The notes beneath the pieces were generated by a model. The model made no database searches and was not told the origin of the DNA. It was given only the letters and a program-made list of their open reading frames with translations. 41,973 nt of DNA, from positions 1-41,973 of IMG/VR virus record IMGVR_UViG_3300047547_000194; one strand, 5' to 3'. The first letter of the stretch is position 1. Every line of letters starts with the position of its first letter. A program made the translations under genes and the position numbers. Source of the DNA: a virus. Positions 12,601 to 21,857 of this stretch are shown here, one piece after another.

Positions 12601-14616
12601 TTATAGGCTATAAAGAAGGAACGTTCCGGTTATAATATTACCAGAACTCATAAGGAACCTGATTAAATCATTCGATTCAGCAGTGTTGTTATTACCACCA
12701 GTATATCCAGATGACATTGCATTTGTTACACCTTGATAACGCATAGTTCCGCCTATATCTGTAAACAGTGAAGTATCATATGCATTAAGAATTGTAAGAT
12801 CTGATGCAACACTCCCCCCAGCTACGTTGCTAATATTTACAACAGAGCTCGTAATATCCATAGCTGACGAAGCTGCTGACCCAGCTCCACTTCCAGAACC
12901 ACCGCCAGTATTTGATATATGGTTAGCATAAGTATAGTCTGAGGCGCCACTCCTTACTGAGCCGCCTGTTGTTCTCAGTCTGGCACGTAATATATTATTA
13001 TTACTACAAGTAAGTCCTTTGATTACCAGCCTATAACCCTCATATCCGGCCGGCAATCCTATATCGATAGTCGCAGAATTTGAGGCGATTGTTGTGCTTA
13101 ATAAAATGCCACTAGGATTAGCTATATTCCCGCCGCTTCCAGCATTCAAGTTATCTGTCCAGCCGTATACTGCGACAGAGCTTTCTACTCCCGAGCCAGA
13201 AAAATAGATATTAGAACTTTCTAGAATGATGCTGGCAGTTCTAGAGTTTAGGCTTCCTATTACACCTTCCACAAAATTTGTGGTAGAAGTTCCACCCCAT
13301 GCTGCGGATGGTTGTACAAAAGTATCACTAAAGTTTGCATTGGTGGCTATGACATTAATCTTATAAGCAGTGGGCGGCACAAAATTAGATACTGATACGG
13401 CAACTGTTCCGCCAGTATTTCCACTTTGCATAATAATTTTATTTACTGGATTTGTGCCAACTACATATATAGCTTCATTGCCGTACTGCAATGAACGAAG
13501 AAGATCAGAACTTGCATTATTTCTTATTGCGCCAATACGTGTCTTAAAGGTATACCCAACCGGCATAGTAGGGGTTGTAGATGAAGCTGATAATATACTC
13601 GATACTGTTGATCCATTATAAATTACCCAGACATAATACCATATACTAGCCGCCTCAGCGCCCGTATCTAATCCACCAGCGCCTGACGTCGTTATTGTAT
13701 TTGTGATATTAACAGCATTGGCTATGTATGAGCCGCCAAGGCCATTTAATAACACAATCTGGTCAGCAATAATTGAAGTAGAGGTATTGCTTGTCACCTC
13801 TATTTTAAGGCCATAAGCGCCACCAACTCCCGCGCCTGCTGATTGCGTATTACCATCAATTTTCTGTATAGCCGTCAATAATGAATCCGCGGCGGTAACA
13901 GTTCCTGCACCCGACGTGAAGCCAGTTAGAACCTTCCCGATTACTGCTGAATTCACCAGCGTTGTTATTCCATTAATTCCGGCCGTGGCCTCTCCTGTTA
14001 AGGAGGTGATACCACCAGCGCCAGCCAATAGGGTAAAGGACAAATTTGTCACCCCGATGACGATAGGTGCCATAGTTGTTAGTATCCAAGCAGTCGCGCC
14101 GTTGGTTGTACCAAAAGCAACCGGTATAGTGGTGCCAGGTTCCACTTCATCAGAACCATCGAAATCAGTCGCGCGAGTCCATGACCCGACCTGTTGTAAA
14201 TATATCCCATTCTCAGAAGCCGTCGTTTGATTCTTCACAAGGATGCGTTGATTAGCTACGCCAGTTCCACCGTCGATATTTTGTAGTGCGGATAGTGTAA
14301 TATTTGCAGTAGTGGCGTATTCAACTGGATCTTTAAAGGCCACTTCTTTATTGGCCAATTGCTGTATTAATGCTTGCAGGTTTGTCTTATAAACCGCGCT
14401 ATTGTCATCATCTAAAATGTTCGCGCCTGTGACATCCTCAATCAATTGAGAGAGAGCGTTAACAACAAACGCACTTTGGCGCATTGCTTTGTTAACAAGT
14501 GCTGAGCGTGCGATGCCAGGTTGATTCCCAATATTGCGCTGTGTATCGGCTGCATATTGCGCTTGTGTCAATATGTTGGTTGCGGTGTCACCAAATTTTA
14601 AAATCTCGTTTGTCAT
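12601..14616 (-). CDS. Tail fibre protein
   Basis: 671 residues. The N-terminal 80 residues (KFGDTATNILTQAQYAADTQR ... ARSALVNKAMRQSAFVVNALSQ) form the attachment region seen in many myovirus fibres. Next is a repeated domain with DPVEYATTANITLSALQNIDG and NGIYLQQVGSWTRATDFDGSDEV, a widespread phage fibre/virion beta domain. The rest is Gly/Ser/Thr-rich beta sequence. The end (IRFLMSSGNIITGTFLLYSL) is the typical edge strand of a trimeric tip domain. It is the largest structural gene and the probable main receptor-binding fibre. Confidence 0.85.
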   Translation of the reverse strand: MTNEILKFGDTATNILTQAQYAADTQRNIGNQPGIARSALVNKAMRQSAFVVNALSQLIEDVTGANILDDDNSAVYKTNLQALIQQLANKEVAFKDPVEYATTANITLSALQNIDGGTGVANQRILVKNQTTASENGIYLQQVGSWTRATDFDGSDEVEPGTTIPVAFGTTNGATAWILTTMAPIVIGVTNLSFTLLAGAGGITSLTGEATAGINGITTLVNSAVIGKVLTGFTSGAGTVTAADSLLTAIQKIDGNTQSAGAGVGGAYGLKIEVTSNTSTSIIADQIVLLNGLGGSYIANAVNITNTITTSGAGGLDTGAEAASIWYYVWVIYNGSTVSSILSASSTTPTMPVGYTFKTRIGAIRNNASSDLLRSLQYGNEAIYVVGTNPVNKIIMQSGNTGGTVAVSVSNFVPPTAYKINVIATNANFSDTFVQPSAAWGGTSTTNFVEGVIGSLNSRTASIILESSNIYFSGSGVESSVAVYGWTDNLNAGSGGNIANPSGILLSTTIASNSATIDIGLPAGYEGYRLVIKGLTCSNNNILRARLRTTGGSVRSGASDYTYANHISNTGGGSGSGAGSAASSAMDITSSVVNISNVAGGSVASDLTILNAYDTSLFTDIGGTMRYQGVTNAMSSGYTGGNNNTAESNDLIRFLMSSGNIITGTFLLYSL

Positions 14617-14628
14617 TTTTAAATCCTT

Positions 14629-15303
14629 TTAAGGTGTTATTTCTATTGCCCACGATCCTATATCCCAACCATTGACGCCCGTACCTTGAGCATCCCATGC
14701 AAATAATGGAGTATTCGGGGCACTTATCGCATAGTAATTGATACGTACACCCTCTGGTTTAAGGGATATATAACCACCTGTCAAGAGCGCAAGATATACC
14801 GGCGTCAATAGATTGCCAGCAATTCCTACTATCATCGACATGTCTTGATTATCTTGTATTATTATTATGCTATCTGGAAACAATGTTTGCCATATCTCAT
14901 AAGCTTTTGGGATAGAGCCATTCCAATGATTCGCGGCAATCTTACCTTTTATTACGATCCTATATAGGTCATCGTTCAATGAAATAAGCCCTGTGTCCGG
15001 ATCAAATTCACCCTGCCAAACTCCAGAATCCCACCCATCATCGGCCGTGTCATCCCATGTAAAATAATAACCAACAAGGGGAATAGCGATTTGCCTTTTA
15101 ATACCCACCCATTCACCCACAGCATCCAGTTGAACGCCTATCGCAACATCAACATCAAAGTCCTCTGGAAAGCCGCATACTATATCTTGTGTCGCAACCA
15201 ACGGCTCAATCACGGCACGAATGGTAGCCTCAAACTTAGGCTTCTGCTGATGTTCAGAAGTTATGAGAGCTAAATAATCGTCGATAGTATTGGTTGTTGC
15301 CAT
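14629..15303 (-). CDS. DUF2612-type baseplate protein
   Basis: 224 residues. Residues 1-75 (IDDYLALITSEHQQKPKF, then DVAIGVQLDAVGEWVGIKR) match the start of DUF2612 family proteins encoded right after J-like baseplate genes. The family's WDDTADDGWDSGVWQG segment and a repeat of it near the C-terminus (AWDAQGTGVNGWDIGSW) are present. By position it corresponds to the gpI-like protein joining baseplate and fibres. Confidence 0.8.
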   Translation of the reverse strand: MATTNTIDDYLALITSEHQQKPKFEATIRAVIEPLVATQDIVCGFPEDFDVDVAIGVQLDAVGEWVGIKRQIAIPLVGYYFTWDDTADDGWDSGVWQGEFDPDTGLISLNDDLYRIVIKGKIAANHWNGSIPKAYEIWQTLFPDSIIIIQDNQDMSMIVGIAGNLLTPVYLALLTGGYISLKPEGVRINYYAISAPNTPLFAWDAQGTGVNGWDIGSWAIEITP

Positions 15304-15304
15304 G

Positions 15305-16480
15305 TTATGTTACGATTAGGGTTATATCAGAAATAGAACATTCCGCGGCTTCAATAAATGTTAGAACAATATTACTGGTAGCAAGTGGATCAGCAAGGCG
15401 GGCGGCTCTTATTAAGGTTACCTCGAATGTATTGCCTACCGTTACATTGGAGAGATTGGCCGGCACGTATAACCTAGTAAGATAAACATCAGCGCCAATA
15501 TCAAGGCTATTAATATAATCAGCCACGGCTTGCTTTATTGCGTCTCCTGTAGAACTTATGTAGCCAGCAAGCGCCTCAATTGTCACCTCTACTTTTATTC
15601 CGACATTTGTAGGCCTAAAGAAATTTATGGTATTTGGAAGGCCATATTGATCAATAACGTCATAGCTGGTAGTGCCATAGGTTGGGGTTCCTGGCGTTTT
15701 ATGTATTGCAATAGCTGTTGCAATATCCGCGACGTCCCCACCTTCCGCAATGATGGCTATATTATGGGCTGGTATTCCATCAACATCAGTTATGTTAGAG
15801 TCGTTCTCATATCCTTTGTACCTTGTCACCCCATCGACACTTGCAACCGCCCCGACTGTGCCTTCAATTACAGATTTGGAAGGAAGGGCTACAGATATTG
15901 TTTGGCGCTGCCTCAGCTCAAAATCTGTTTCTATAGGGGCGCCCTCAACTGCTGCGAGTACATTGGTGACCGTTTGCCAACCTAGGGTAGGAGTTGCAAT
16001 CTTATTAATGGCGCCTGCGCCCGCGCGTATAGCCCCTATATCTTCTGCCGTGGCCGTGACAATTATGTCGCCATCAAGTGGAATAACGACACTTGCGGGA
16101 AGGTTCCATTTTTGGCCAATAGTATCTTCCGCTTGCCCATTCAATATAGTAGTTCCTACTTGACCAACGATAGTAAGATCGGCAGTAGAATAGGTAGCAA
16201 TACGTCGTGCTATCCCATTAATTTTAACGTTACGAGATAGGCCAGTACCTTGAGCAGAAGAAGGAGAGAAAGCATTATAGACAGAGGCACCTATGGACAT
16301 GGTATCATATATGGCCTGTGCTAATACTGCCACAAATTGCCCGTCCTGACTATCAGGTTCAAGATAAATGTCTGATCCGAATATTGAGCGGTACTCATCT
16401 TGAAGTGAAGATAGAACGGTAGGGTAATCAGGAAAATGATACCCTGTTGCATCGATATATACGAGATCAGCTATAGCCAT
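15305..16480 (-). CDS. Baseplate J-like protein
   Basis: 391 residues with Baseplate_J family features: an N-terminal YIDATGYHFPDYPTVLSSLQ and DIYLEPDSQDGQFVAVLAQ, the FSPSSAQGTGLSRNVKING stretch, the central EGAPIETDFELRQRQTIS (the 'E-T-D-x-x-x-R-x-R' mark of the family), and a C-terminal beta/alpha domain. Together with the gp25-like protein encoded next to it, it forms the baseplate wedge. It overlaps its upstream neighbour by one base. Confidence 0.93.
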   Translation of the reverse strand: MAIADLVYIDATGYHFPDYPTVLSSLQDEYRSIFGSDIYLEPDSQDGQFVAVLAQAIYDTMSIGASVYNAFSPSSAQGTGLSRNVKINGIARRIATYSTADLTIVGQVGTTILNGQAEDTIGQKWNLPASVVIPLDGDIIVTATAEDIGAIRAGAGAINKIATPTLGWQTVTNVLAAVEGAPIETDFELRQRQTISVALPSKSVIEGTVGAVASVDGVTRYKGYENDSNITDVDGIPAHNIAIIAEGGDVADIATAIAIHKTPGTPTYGTTSYDVIDQYGLPNTINFFRPTNVGIKVEVTIEALAGYISSTGDAIKQAVADYINSLDIGADVYLTRLYVPANLSNVTVGNTFEVTLIRAARLADPLATSNIVLTFIEAAECSISDITLIVT

Positions 16481-16833
16481 TATAGAACTCCATTCACAGT
16501 TATTTCACCAAAGGCCGTTGTTATCGTCGCCCTTATTTCAAAGTTTCGAGTATCCGGATTGAAGATACTTTCATATTCATTTATTGCAGTGACGCCCCTT
16601 GTCTCAATTATTCTTTGTCGCATTTCAATATCAACACTATCTTTAGTATGCTTTCCTAGGATACCCGCATTATATGGGGTGCCCTCTTCAACATCTAAGA
16701 ACCACTCACCAAGCCATAACTTAAGACGAGTCATAACGGCTTGCGCTGCTGTTTCTGGCGTATCAAATAAGAAATCATCGGCACTATTACCGAAAACCAT
16801 GTCACCATTACTATCAAGTTTACGGTATCTCAT
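16480..16833 (-). CDS. gp25/GpW-like baseplate wedge protein
   Basis: 117 residues with the family signature AAQAVMTRLKLWLGEWFLDVEEGTPYN, then GKHTKDSVDIEMRQRIIETRGVTAI and a final beta strand (RNFEIRATITTAFGEI). In T4-like order gp25 sits beside the J-like protein, and that is so here. The stop and start overlap at 16480, and the start overlaps the spike gene by one base. Confidence 0.88.
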   Translation of the reverse strand: MRYRKLDSNGDMVFGNSADDFLFDTPETAAQAVMTRLKLWLGEWFLDVEEGTPYNAGILGKHTKDSVDIEMRQRIIETRGVTAINEYESIFNPDTRNFEIRATITTAFGEITVNGVL

Positions 16834-17489
16834 TAGTTGGGTGCTCCTGTATTTCCACCACCTGTTTGTACTCCAGGGTGTGTGTGTGTTTGTAGGCTTA
16901 TTGTACCAGCAAGTGAGTCTCCTGCAACATTTAAATCGCCGGTCATTTGCACAAGAGGTGAATCAAGTGTTATGAGAGTTGCGGATTTGAGTGTGATGTT
17001 TCCGGAGCCATCAATCTCTACAAATGTTGAGCCGTCGTTATTGCGGAGTTGAACGCTGCTATTGCTGATATTGGCAATCTTTGTAGCTTGGCTTTTGATT
17101 CCAGCGATAGCAAAGCCATCAGATAAATCATGCATCCTTGCTTCTGCCTGTGTGCCAATGCCGCCACTCTGCCACCATGTATCGATACATCTTGATGCAA
17201 ATACAACAAGAACTTCATCACCAGCAGCAATAGGGAAGGTTAAACTAAATCCACCAGCAGAAGGGAAAACAATCGGCACATCAACAAGCAGGGGTAGGTT
17301 GACATTCGTCACATTACCACTTGCATCACTCACTGCGCCTTGTATGGCAGGTTGCACCGAAACAGTATTGGCCTCAAGATTGACAGCAGTCACGATAGCA
17401 GGTAACGCCGTCCACATTGACGATGCCTTGTCATCCATTGCAAGCCTCAAAGATTCTTCGCTATCATTTAAATACTCTCTTCTATCCAT
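16833..17489 (-). CDS. Baseplate central spike (Gp138 N-terminal domain type)
   Basis: 218 residues. Residues 25-120 carry the OB-like Gp138_N domain (WTALPAIVTAVNLEANTVSV, then VDVPIVFPSAGGF ... GDEVLVVFASRCIDTWWQSG). A beta-helical segment with SSVQLRNNDGSTFVEIDGSG and NITLKSATL follows, then a tip with H-T-H-P-G (THTHPGVQTGG). The HxH pair near the tip is where such spikes bind a metal ion. It pierces the outer membrane on contraction. Confidence 0.9.
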   Translation of the reverse strand: MDRREYLNDSEESLRLAMDDKASSMWTALPAIVTAVNLEANTVSVQPAIQGAVSDASGNVTNVNLPLLVDVPIVFPSAGGFSLTFPIAAGDEVLVVFASRCIDTWWQSGGIGTQAEARMHDLSDGFAIAGIKSQATKIANISNSSVQLRNNDGSTFVEIDGSGNITLKSATLITLDSPLVQMTGDLNVAGDSLAGTISLQTHTHPGVQTGGGNTGAPN

Positions 17490-18401
17490 CTACGTCTTTT
17501 TAACACTCTTGCTAGGGGGTTGCGTTGCATCAACATCGAGACAAACAATATTACTAAACCATTCATTGGCATGCGTGTCACCTGTGTGCTCGACCGCCAG
17601 TAGTCGATAAAATCCATCGCCTGCTATAGTGCTCAGTTCTTTCGCTTTATTGTCATCTTTTTTCTTTTCTTCATTTATGCTTCCTTCATCAATCTGTACT
17701 TTGCTTGCTATCTTAAGCATTGGGTTCAATAGGCACTTTGCTTTTACGCCCTCTGTAGTTTGTTCAGCACTTCCAATAAGGCCACTTGAACTATTTAATA
17801 CGACTGCTTGGTTAGGGAGTACGTCGGTTAATCCTACATACTGAACCTTACCATCTTGTATACTCCATGTTGATCCTGACGTATCTGATGACTGCCTTAG
17901 ATAATCGCGACTCATTCCATACATGGCCTTTCCTCGTGCAAGTTTTCCAGCACCAAGATCAGGAATAGCGCCAGTTGATACGCCGCGCGACTCCATGCTA
18001 GCAACGGCAGCCTTAACTTGATCATTTTGTGTTGCTCCTGCCGCAAGAGTGGTATTCACAACAGAATAATTATAGGCTTGATCTCCATCACCTGCGTATA
18101 TCATGATAAATGAGTCTGTACCGTTTTCTTTACCTTTGGATATGCGCTTGACATTACCCTTAAAGATAAGTGCTATGTTCTCCTCGTAACCAGCTTCCAA
18201 AGTTATTTGTGTAAATTCTTTCTTGATCTGATTGGCGGTGTCGTCTGCAAGATTCCATACTTGTATTTCTGCGGTATTGGGTGTTTGTGCATCCGTCTTC
18301 TTAATTGTAAATTTGATACGAAGGTTCGACAAGTCTAGGCCATTACCAGCATCATCAGCTACAATCAATCTACATTTACGTAAATACTGGCGCGCACTCA
18401 T
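17490..18401 (-). CDS. Baseplate hub protein (gp27/gp44-like)
   Basis: 303 residues. The N-terminus 'L-R-K-C-R-L-I-V ... L-D-L-S-x-L-R-I-K-F-x-I-K-K-x-D-A-Q-T-P-N-T-A-E-I-x-V-W-N-L' is the hub protein beta-barrel start; this is followed by ITLEAGYEENIALIFKGNVKR. It is located directly before the spike gene and after the plug-like gene, the standard hub position. The C-terminal half contains a charged linker (NEEKKKDDNKAKELS) and the last barrel. It connects tube and spike. Confidence 0.82.
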   Translation of the reverse strand: MSARQYLRKCRLIVADDAGNGLDLSNLRIKFTIKKTDAQTPNTAEIQVWNLADDTANQIKKEFTQITLEAGYEENIALIFKGNVKRISKGKENGTDSFIMIYAGDGDQAYNYSVVNTTLAAGATQNDQVKAAVASMESRGVSTGAIPDLGAGKLARGKAMYGMSRDYLRQSSDTSGSTWSIQDGKVQYVGLTDVLPNQAVVLNSSSGLIGSAEQTTEGVKAKCLLNPMLKIASKVQIDEGSINEEKKKDDNKAKELSTIAGDGFYRLLAVEHTGDTHANEWFSNIVCLDVDATQPPSKSVKKT

Positions 18402-18721
18402 TGGCTATCCTCTGTAACAAAATAAAGGAAAGACTCGACCCCTAGGTTGTCGAGAGTAGGGACGGCAGTTTGATCGCCGTTGGTGAGCACAACAAGCGAG
18501 CCACCTATCCCAAGATATTCATATTGCTCTAATAGATTATTGCCGCTGACAAGTGGAAGATTGTGCAATATCGGAAGCGCAGTAATAGAATCATTGATAT
18601 CAAGAAACCAACCACCTTCAATAGCATCGTTCCATCTACAGGTAATAAGATACTCCTTTCCGGATAGCTCTATTGTGAAGCTCTGCGGAACGTTTGTAAG
18701 TGGTATGGTGTATATTGCCAT
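18398..18721 (-). CDS. Plug-like baseplate protein (DUF6983-type)
   Basis: 107 residues, all beta: IPLTNVPQSFTIELSGKEY, then WNDAIEGGWFLDIND and LPLVSGNNLLEQYEYLGIGG. The pattern 'P-L-x-x-x-P-x-Q-x-F-x-[IV]-x-L-[SG]-G-x-x-Y' followed by a W-x-L-D-[IL] turn is that of the small barrel proteins located between Dit-like and hub genes in this myovirus group. It overlaps both neighbours by 1-4 nt. Confidence 0.72.
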   Translation of the reverse strand: MAIYTIPLTNVPQSFTIELSGKEYLITCRWNDAIEGGWFLDINDSITALPILHNLPLVSGNNLLEQYEYLGIGGSLVVLTNGDQTAVPTLDNLGVESFLYFVTEDSQ

Positions 18722-19284
18722 TATCTTCTTCCTATACTAATGATATTATCTAAAGAAGAAGCATTGCTATTTGATATAGTATTATCTTTGCTTACGACCT
18801 TCTTTATACCGGCCTTTTGCGTCGCTCCCGTCTTGGCTGGTGTCTTCTGGCGCGCGCGCGGTGGCACTGATGTCGTCTCTACATTAACGATAATAACTTC
18901 AACTAACGTTGCTGTAATTGACAAGCAATTTTCGGTTGATGAATCAGTGGTTTGACCAAGACTCTTAAACAACATGTTCGTATATTTACGTTTACCAGTA
19001 ATAACATCGAACGGCTCGCGAGATGCTTGTAGCGCAATGAGGTCTTTGTATATTTCTGTAAGCGGTTTCTGGTTACTATCCCATATTGCTCGTATAGTAA
19101 CTTCTGATGGGTTCTTATAAGCATGATCAGATATTGCAGCGCCTCTTTGTACTGGATGCTTTGTTATCTCTAAAGTATCTTCTGCGCTTTCCTCGATTGT
19201 TACGGTCGCAGATATACCGCCTATGCTACGACGAGGGCGTATAAGTATAGGTAAGAATGGAGCCGATAAGAAGTTGAACGTCAT
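18721..19284 (-). CDS. Dit-like baseplate protein
   Basis: 187 residues. The first domain (RRSIGGISATVTIEESAEDTLEITKHPVQRGAAISDHAYKNP, then EVTIRAIWDS ... DLIALQASREPFDVITGKRKY) has the layout of the Dit N-terminal domain in this phage group, where 'E-x-T-x-H-P-V-x-x-G-x-x-I-x-D-H' is the best mark. The last 50 residues are basic and disordered (RQKTPAKTGATQKAGIKK). It follows the tape-measure gene with a 4-nt overlap, as expected for the tail-tube to baseplate adaptor. Confidence 0.78.
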   Translation of the reverse strand: MTFNFLSAPFLPILIRPRRSIGGISATVTIEESAEDTLEITKHPVQRGAAISDHAYKNPSEVTIRAIWDSNQKPLTEIYKDLIALQASREPFDVITGKRKYTNMLFKSLGQTTDSSTENCLSITATLVEVIIVNVETTSVPPRARQKTPAKTGATQKAGIKKVVSKDNTISNSNASSLDNIISIGRR

Positions 19285-20783
19285 CTTGCAGACCCTTTCA
19301 CGTTACGCACCATGTCAGCGTTAACTTGTCCTTGAGCGCTTGCCACGCTTCTTGCAGTAGCGTTAGGGTCGGCACTACCAACCACGTTAATCTCTGTCTT
19401 TTGTGTAATTGTCTGCTGTGGTGATGTTGGTGCAAAATAGGATGATGTTAGTCCTGATGCCGGTGCCGTCGCTCTATTAACATTCAGTGCCAGATTCTTA
19501 TCATCTCCACCAAATAGATCAGACATTGACGTACCAACTTTTTTTATAATGTCCCATGCGCCATACATTTTGTCGATGAACTTACCAACGAAACCAAATA
19601 CTTTATCAAAGGCTGCGGAAAAACTACCGCTTAATATACTGGCAATATTACCTATCTGTATCAAGAAGCTGCCAAACAATCCTAGTACTGGCGTTAGCAC
19701 TGCGGATATTATACTAAACACATCAGTCACTACATTTGCGAACTTAATAAACGATGTCCAATCGAGTGCTGATTTTCTTCCTTCCTTGAAGGCCATAAGA
19801 TCATCCATCAATAGCGCAAATGCCGCGCCAAGCGCTAATAATATTCCAATAGGTGAGGACAAGAACACGGTATTCAGAACCTTCCAAACTGCAATCATTG
19901 CAAGGATTTTTGTAATCCATCCACCAGTTGCTTTGTCCGCTTTCTTCACAATGTCGATAACAACACCCATAGTATTAAATACCGCAAGTATTACTTCAGA
20001 TAATATTTCAGCAACTTTAAGAAGGATGCTCATGAAAGGCTCAAGCGCGCGCATGATGTTTGGCATATTATGGATAAGTTTCTTGCGGAAATTATCCATT
20101 CCGATGGTTACGCCAGGTAGTAGCTTTGAAACTATTGCTTTGAACGTTACACCAAATACGGCCTTCGTGCGATCAAGTGCATCTACAAATAAGCCCGCTT
20201 GTTTTGCTGCTTCATTGGCGTCAACACCGGCATCTTTATATAGCTTGCTGAATTCTTCCCTAAGGCCTGAAATGTCTGATGTCATGACCTCTATCATGGT
20301 GGGGTCAATACCAAGCCTAGACATGATGGCCATCTGCTGGCCTTTATCCATATCTTTTATTTTATCGGATATCTCAGCCATGAGAAGGGTAGAGGATTTT
20401 AATTCTCCATTGGCATCTTTAACGCTGATACCAAGTTTCTCGAAGATCATCTTGGAACGACCAACCCCCGTCGCAGCTAGACCGGCCTGAATAGAAACGC
20501 CTTGTAGGGATGCCTGTGCGGCCTCGACCGATGACCCCATAATTTTGGCAGCATATCCAAGCTCCTCTATTTCAGATACAGGGGTATCGATGCGATTGCT
20601 AAGATCGTTAAGTTTGTCCAGTTCGTGAGCAACGGACGTGAAGGCACGCAGAACAGCAGCGCCACCAAGAGCGATGAGACCTTGCTTTACCATCGAAATC
20701 TTATTACTGAATGTGTTTAGACTCTTTTCATCCACCTTGAAACCAAGGCCAACGAGAAACTCTTTTATAACGTCTCCATTCAT
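19281..20783 (-). CDS. Tape-measure protein
   Basis: 500 residues. The start (IKEFLVGLGFKVDEKSLNTFSNKISMVKQG) is typical of tape measures of this family, followed by alpha-helical sequence, several hydrophobic stretches in the middle (IVLAVFNTMGVVIDIV-like, FLSSPIGILLALGAAFALLMDDL, about 250-340) and a Gly/Ser-rich tail. By the usual rule of about 1.5 angstrom per residue this predicts a short tail of roughly 75 nm. The start codon overlaps the stop of the frameshift product (ATGA), as in other tailed phages. Confidence 0.9.
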   Translation of the reverse strand: MNGDVIKEFLVGLGFKVDEKSLNTFSNKISMVKQGLIALGGAAVLRAFTSVAHELDKLNDLSNRIDTPVSEIEELGYAAKIMGSSVEAAQASLQGVSIQAGLAATGVGRSKMIFEKLGISVKDANGELKSSTLLMAEISDKIKDMDKGQQMAIMSRLGIDPTMIEVMTSDISGLREEFSKLYKDAGVDANEAAKQAGLFVDALDRTKAVFGVTFKAIVSKLLPGVTIGMDNFRKKLIHNMPNIMRALEPFMSILLKVAEILSEVILAVFNTMGVVIDIVKKADKATGGWITKILAMIAVWKVLNTVFLSSPIGILLALGAAFALLMDDLMAFKEGRKSALDWTSFIKFANVVTDVFSIISAVLTPVLGLFGSFLIQIGNIASILSGSFSAAFDKVFGFVGKFIDKMYGAWDIIKKVGTSMSDLFGGDDKNLALNVNRATAPASGLTSSYFAPTSPQQTITQKTEINVVGSADPNATARSVASAQGQVNADMVRNVKGSAR

Positions 20784-21387
20784 TGCATGGCCTCCCTATA
20801 ACGAGCCTCGTTTTCGTCCTGTACATCAAGTGCATCGTTCATTAATGCAATATCAGCAAGGTCAAGTGTACCATCTTTTAGGCTCTCGAATTTACACAAT
20901 CCTTTAAGTACCGGACGCATAACCCAATCTTCACCGCTTGGCAAAGAAACCCACTTTACTTCGTATTTTGTACCCGTTGGCTGCCTTCTTTCAAAGCTGA
21001 GGGCAGCACGCTGGAAAAATTTCCGAGGTTATGCATTAATGCCCTCCCCGCTAATTGTAAGGCAGAAGGTAAGTCGATATCATCAAACATCATAACCTTG
21101 CCACCAGCGGGCGTAACTTGCGCCCACCCTCCACCGGTTTGTTTCCTATTTACAGCGGAAAGAAGGCCAAAGAATACATACTCGAAATCAACATCGTTAA
21201 GTTTAGAGATGGCACCAACGGCCGCCCCTAAAATATCGAATGCATTATCTTTCTCTCCGGCCTTAAGAACAGGCGCAATATCTGAAAGCAGGGGGGTAAG
21301 TCTGCGTAAGATATGCGCCTGTTGTAGAACGGGCAATTTGCTGAAACTATATTCTGCACCTGCGACATTAAAATGCTCTATAGTCAT
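20780..21387 (-). CDS. Frameshifted tail assembly chaperone (G-T-like long form)
   Basis: A -1 frameshift would join the 143-codon chaperone gene to a second frame. In the first frame the heptamer A-AAT-TTT (21022 down to 21016) fits X-XXY-YYZ exactly. Slipping there enters a frame that opens only three codons earlier (after TAA at 21029-21031) and runs 78 codons to a TGA overlapping the tape-measure start. The added part (FQRAALSFERRQ ... KWVSLPSGEDWVMRP ... LDLADIALMNDALDVQDENE) has no start codon near its beginning and reads as natural protein. Total length is about 202 residues. This matches the G/GT arrangement of lambda, in which the long form recruits the tape measure. Confidence 0.85.
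20956..21387 (-). CDS. Tail assembly chaperone, short form
   Basis: 143 residues in the zero frame. Residues 10-90 (EYSFSKLPVLQQAHILRRLTPLLSDIAPVL ... DFEYVFFGLLSAVNRKQTG) are helical and resemble phage TAC proteins that follow DUF3277-type tube genes. It would be made when the ribosome does not slip at F124. It stands between the tube gene and the tape-measure gene, the usual chaperone position, and is separated from the tube stop by 3 nt. Confidence 0.82.
   Translation of the reverse strand: MTIEHFNVAGAEYSFSKLPVLQQAHILRRLTPLLSDIAPVLKAGEKDNAFDILGAAVGAISKLNDVDFEYVFFGLLSAVNRKQTGGGWAQVTPAGGKVMMFDDIDLPSALQLAGRALMHNLGNFSSVLPSALKEGSQRVQNTK
21016..21022 (-). promoter_or_regulatory. Slippery heptamer A-AAT-TTT for -1 frameshifting
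   Basis: Read on the minus strand in the frame of the chaperone gene: GGA AAT TTT. Both tRNAs can re-pair after slipping back one base (AAA, TTT). The in-frame continuation stops at 20956 and the -1 frame is closed just upstream, so the slip must occur in a short window that contains this heptamer. Confidence 0.8.
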
Positions 21388-21390
21388 ATG

Positions 21391-21843
21391 TTATACCTCC
21401 GGAGTCCCGACGCCCAATATTGAGCTTGTTCTAATAGCATCAAAAGCCCATTCCATTATTCCGCCTTCTTGGGCATAAGTGATCGTAGGGCGCTTTTTGA
21501 ATGCAACTCCTGATGCGGTGATGACATCGCCACCAGCCACATTATTAATAACAATAACGTTTCTACCATGTGTTGCACTTGATCCAGTTTGTAAATTGTA
21601 CATTGTTTGGAGCTGTGCATTAGTAGGAGACGTTTTAAGTAGCCTGACGGTTATAGTGCTTGATTCATCAGCAACTAAGGAATGCATGCCCTCACCACCA
21701 GCTCCCATTGTCATGATGTTCTTGTCATTTGTTGGTTCGATAGTGATGCCTTCTTCCGAAACGCCAGCGCCATTTGCTAGATTAATAGAGCCACCGAATC
21801 CATTTAATGATGCGGTGACGTCCTTGAAACTATATGTAGTCAT
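21391..21843 (-). CDS. Tail tube protein (DUF3277-type)
   Basis: 150 residues with AAGGAGAAGTT before the ATG. Features of the family: YSFKDVTASLNGFGGSINL at the start, then EGITIEPTNDKNIMTMGAGGEGMHSLVADESSTITVRLLKTSPTN, a beta barrel, and the closing GVAFKKRPTITYAQEGGIMEWAFDA. It lies between sheath and chaperone genes. The protein stacks as hexamers inside the sheath to form the inner tube. Confidence 0.9.
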   Translation of the reverse strand: MTTYSFKDVTASLNGFGGSINLANGAGVSEEGITIEPTNDKNIMTMGAGGEGMHSLVADESSTITVRLLKTSPTNAQLQTMYNLQTGSSATHGRNVIVINNVAGGDVITASGVAFKKRPTITYAQEGGIMEWAFDAIRTSSILGVGTPEV

Positions 21844-21857
21844 GTAACTTCTCCTTA

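Noticed and set aside
12601-14616. Diversity-generating retroelement at the fibre gene
   Set aside because: No reverse transcriptase gene and no template/variable repeat pair were seen anywhere in the window.
15530-16163. Two plus-strand ORFs (151 and 137 codons)
   Set aside because: They are antisense to the J-like baseplate gene and overlap each other; composition is not protein-like.
19549-20490. 313-codon plus-strand ORF
   Set aside because: It is antisense to the tape-measure gene, which has family features and correct overlaps. Long antisense ORFs arise from codon bias.
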